This document shows, piece by piece, positions 62,732-64,000 of a stretch of 64,000 bases of DNA (the stretch's first letter is position 1; each line of letters begins with the position of its first letter). Source of the stretch: Rhizobium sp. S152 (GTDB lineage: Bacteria > Pseudomonadota > Alphaproteobacteria > Rhizobiales > Rhizobiaceae); assembly GCF_030380735.1 (NCBI RefSeq), contig NZ_JAUDRZ010000004.1:356176-420175 (forward strand). Direction: 5' to 3'. The translations under genes were made by a program, and so were the position numbers. The notes under the pieces are model-generated. The model did no database searches, was not told the origin of the DNA, and saw only the letters and a list, made by a program, of their open reading frames with translations.

Positions 62732-63346
62732 GTGCCAGTGAGAGACACGAATATCTTTGCGCAGAATTTCTCGATTACGCGGGACGATCGGCAGCGACTT
62801 AACGGGCATTCGGCCGTCGTAATCTGGATGACCGGATTGTCCGGCGCGGGAAAGTCGACTTTGGCGGATGCGCTCGAGAGACAGCTGCATGCCAAGGGAA
62901 AGCACAGCTATATCCTGGATGGAGATAATATCAGGGGTGGCCTGAGCAAGGATCTGGATTTCAGCGAAGCCGGCCGCGTCGAGAACATTCGTCGCGTCGC
63001 CGAGGTTGCCAAGCTGATGATGGATGCCGGCCTCGTGGTGATCACGTCATTCATCTCGCCGTTCCGCGCGGATCGCGAGATGGCTCGCGAACTGATCGGT
63101 TCCGACCGCTTTGTGGAAGTCTACCTCAATACCCCTATTGCTGTTTGCGAACAGCGCGACCCGAAAAGCCTGTACAAGAAAGCGCGCGCCGGACAGCTGG
63201 CGCAGATGACAGGCTTGAGCAGCCCTTATGAGGAGCCGCTCTGTCCGGACTTCGTTGTCGATGGTGCTCGCGATAATCCTGAAGTGGTCGCCGAACTGCT
63301 CTTGACGAAACTGCTGATCGTCCCGCCGCAAGAGGCGGTGCTATAA
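62732..63346 (+). CDS. cysC: Adenylylsulfate (APS) kinase
   Basis: A 204-residue kinase that phosphorylates APS to PAPS. VVIWMTGLSGAGKSTLADAL is the P-loop, HSYILDGDNIRGGLSKDLDF the APS-binding segment with DGDN, and SFISPFRADREMARELIG and PKSLYKKARAGQL follow the family. It is a standalone domain, not fused to CysN as in NodQ. In a window with two sulfotransferases it most plausibly supplies their sulfate donor. A GTG start is used. Also possible is a role in general sulfate assimilation, but many rhizobia reduce APS directly. Confidence 0.94.
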   Translation: MPVRDTNIFAQNFSITRDDRQRLNGHSAVVIWMTGLSGAGKSTLADALERQLHAKGKHSYILDGDNIRGGLSKDLDFSEAGRVENIRRVAEVAKLMMDAGLVVITSFISPFRADREMARELIGSDRFVEVYLNTPIAVCEQRDPKSLYKKARAGQLAQMTGLSSPYEEPLCPDFVVDGARDNPEVVAELLLTKLLIVPPQEAVL

Positions 63347-63648
63347 AGCCGACTTTCGTTTGAACACGAGGATTTAGTATTGCAGGTAAGAGGCGATGCA
63401 GCCTTTGAACATCTTGTTCAGGAGTTACGGGACAGGTTTCCCGGTAGAGCCCTGAGTTTGAACGACATCGCCGGGGAAGCAGCCCTCAAGGGGCTGGAAC
63501 TGGTCGTAACCGTAGATGTTCAGGTAAAGACCGTGGAACGCCTCTCGGAGACTTCGGGGAATTGTCCCGCAAAGGTTTCGAGTGGTCCGACTTTCGATAT
63601 CTAATTTGGTCGTGCCAGCTTGCCATGGCGAGCCGCCCACCCATCAGA
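63347..63648. other. 302-base region without a confident gene
   Basis: A 74-codon plus-strand frame (63380-63604, TTG start after GAGGA) and an overlapping minus-strand frame (63425-63640, containing FHGLYLNIYGYDQFQPLEGC) are open. Neither resembles a known family, so I cannot choose between a small gene, a decayed gene and noncoding DNA. Confidence 0.3.
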
Positions 63649-63783
63649 CTACTCCACCCCATAAACAAACACCTGCCGGTACACGGCGATAAAGCCGCCG
63701 ACCGCGGTGAATACGGCAAGTGCCATGGCGATCAGGATGATGGCCTTGGTGCCGCGGCTGTTGGTTTGTGGGTCGTTGGTCAT
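63649..63783 (-). CDS. 44-residue single-span membrane protein
   Basis: The ATG at 63783 with CGGAG five bases upstream opens a 44-codon frame ending in TAG at 63649. A polar N-terminus (MTNDPQTNSRGTK) is followed by a membrane helix (AIILIAMALAVFTAVGGFIA) and VYRQVFVYGVE. The sequence composition and the ribosome site argue for a real gene. Small proteins of this form occur in Rhizobiales as uncharacterised membrane peptides; no function is assigned. Confidence 0.7.
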   Translation of the reverse strand: MTNDPQTNSRGTKAIILIAMALAVFTAVGGFIAVYRQVFVYGVE

Positions 63784-63803
63784 GTCGTCTCCGGAATTTA
63801 ACT

Positions 63804-63903
63804 AGAGCAATTCCGCTTTTCTTCGAATCGCGGAACAGCTCTATCCTCTTGTTTTCACGCAATTCCGGACGGAAAACCGCTTCGCACTTTTCCTGGAATT
63901 GCT
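63804..63903. repeat. Rhizobiales-type dispersed intergenic repeat (RIME/REP-like)
   Basis: About 100 bases bounded by 9-base inverted ends AGCAATTCC (63806-63814) and GGAATTGCT (63895-63903). The internal text GCAATTCCGGACGGAAAACC and GCTTCGCACTTTTCCTGGAA is one I recognise from many intergenic regions of Rhizobium and Agrobacterium genomes. The function of such repeats is unknown; they may form RNA structures or be remnants of small mobile elements. Confidence 0.75.
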
Positions 63904-63941
63904 TGTCTTATGACTTTCTGCGCCGGACGGGCGAATATGAA

Positions 63942-63975
63942 CCGCTGCGAGAGGGTTGCCTCCCTCTCTCAGCGG
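63942..63975. other. Long hairpin near the right edge
   Basis: CCGCTG-C-GAGAGGG (63942-63955) pairs with CCCTCTC-T-CAGCGG (63962-63975), 13 pairs with one internal C-T mismatch and a 6-base loop. No T-run. It may be the 3-prime structure of a gene outside the window or an intergenic repeat. Confidence 0.5.
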
Positions 63976-64000
63976 CGAGGGTCGGATCGTTGAATCGCTG

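Noticed and set aside
63380..63604. 74-codon plus-strand frame after cysC
   Set aside because: It has a plausible ribosome site but no recognisable family, and an overlapping minus-strand frame is equally open; reported only as an unresolved region.
48509..63903. Integrative element with tRNA attachment sites
   Set aside because: No integrase, transposase or second copy of the tRNA 3-prime end was found; island status rests on composition and content only.

Overview
The window looks like a chromosomal segment of a member of the Rhizobiaceae (Rhizobium/Agrobacterium/Neorhizobium group; species not determined). The evidence is gene order and family content: ruvCAB, sqdBDC, ybgC-tolQRAB-pal-cpoB-tilS-ftsH-glmM and serC-serA, a two-HAMP chemoreceptor, an invasion-associated-locus-B protein, strong GC bias, and a Rhizobiales-type intergenic repeat near the right end.

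Layout. 1-4.1 kb (minus): a Holliday-junction operon ruvC-ruvA-ruvB in which two complete AbrB/PIN toxin-antitoxin pairs sit between ruvC and ruvA and between ruvA and ruvB; a DinB-like gene runs off the left edge. 4.3-9.3 kb (plus): chemoreceptor, a fluoride riboswitch with a CLC-F type fluoride/proton antiporter, and a luciferase-like oxidoreductase. 9.3-16 kb: SH3 and IalB envelope proteins (the IalB signal peptide contains a hexanucleotide repeat), yebC, a PPOX-type stress protein, an RHH antitoxin with a frameshifted ParE-like toxin, an MBL hydrolase, a YmdB-like phosphoesterase, 5-formyl-THF cyclo-ligase and a hypothetical protein. 16-19 kb (minus): sqdB-sqdD-sqdC sulfolipid operon. 19.1-31.2 kb (plus): the tol-pal envelope locus with a Phd/PIN toxin-antitoxin pair between ybgC and tolQ, then tilS, ftsH and glmM. 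31.4-39.8 kb (plus): outer-membrane beta-barrel, serC, serA, a small lipoprotein and three periplasmic DUF proteins (DUF3300, DUF2950, DUF1254). 39.9-48.6 kb: Zn/Cd/Pb P-type ATPase with divergent MerR regulator, a GGDEF-EAL protein, LysR with a divergent TDT-family transporter, mnmA and a tRNA-Met(CAT).

48.7-63.3 kb, directly beyond the tRNA, is an accessory surface-glycan island, its first part visibly AT-richer than the rest. It encodes GDP-L-fucose synthesis (gmd, fcl), two different fucosyltransferase families (GT11 and GT10), a GT25 glycosyltransferase, an MsbA-like exporter, two FkbM methyltransferases, two unlike sulfotransferases, an APS kinase for sulfate donor supply, an O-acyltransferase with SGNH domain, a DUF1796 protein and a methyltransferase-like protein. 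Together these predict a fucosylated glycoconjugate decorated with sulfate, methyl and acyl groups. This is the same chemistry rhizobia use to decorate Nod factors, but no nod genes are present. It is the best candidate for an undescribed system here.

The right end holds a 44-codon membrane-protein gene too short for routine gene calling, a dispersed intergenic repeat and a hairpin.
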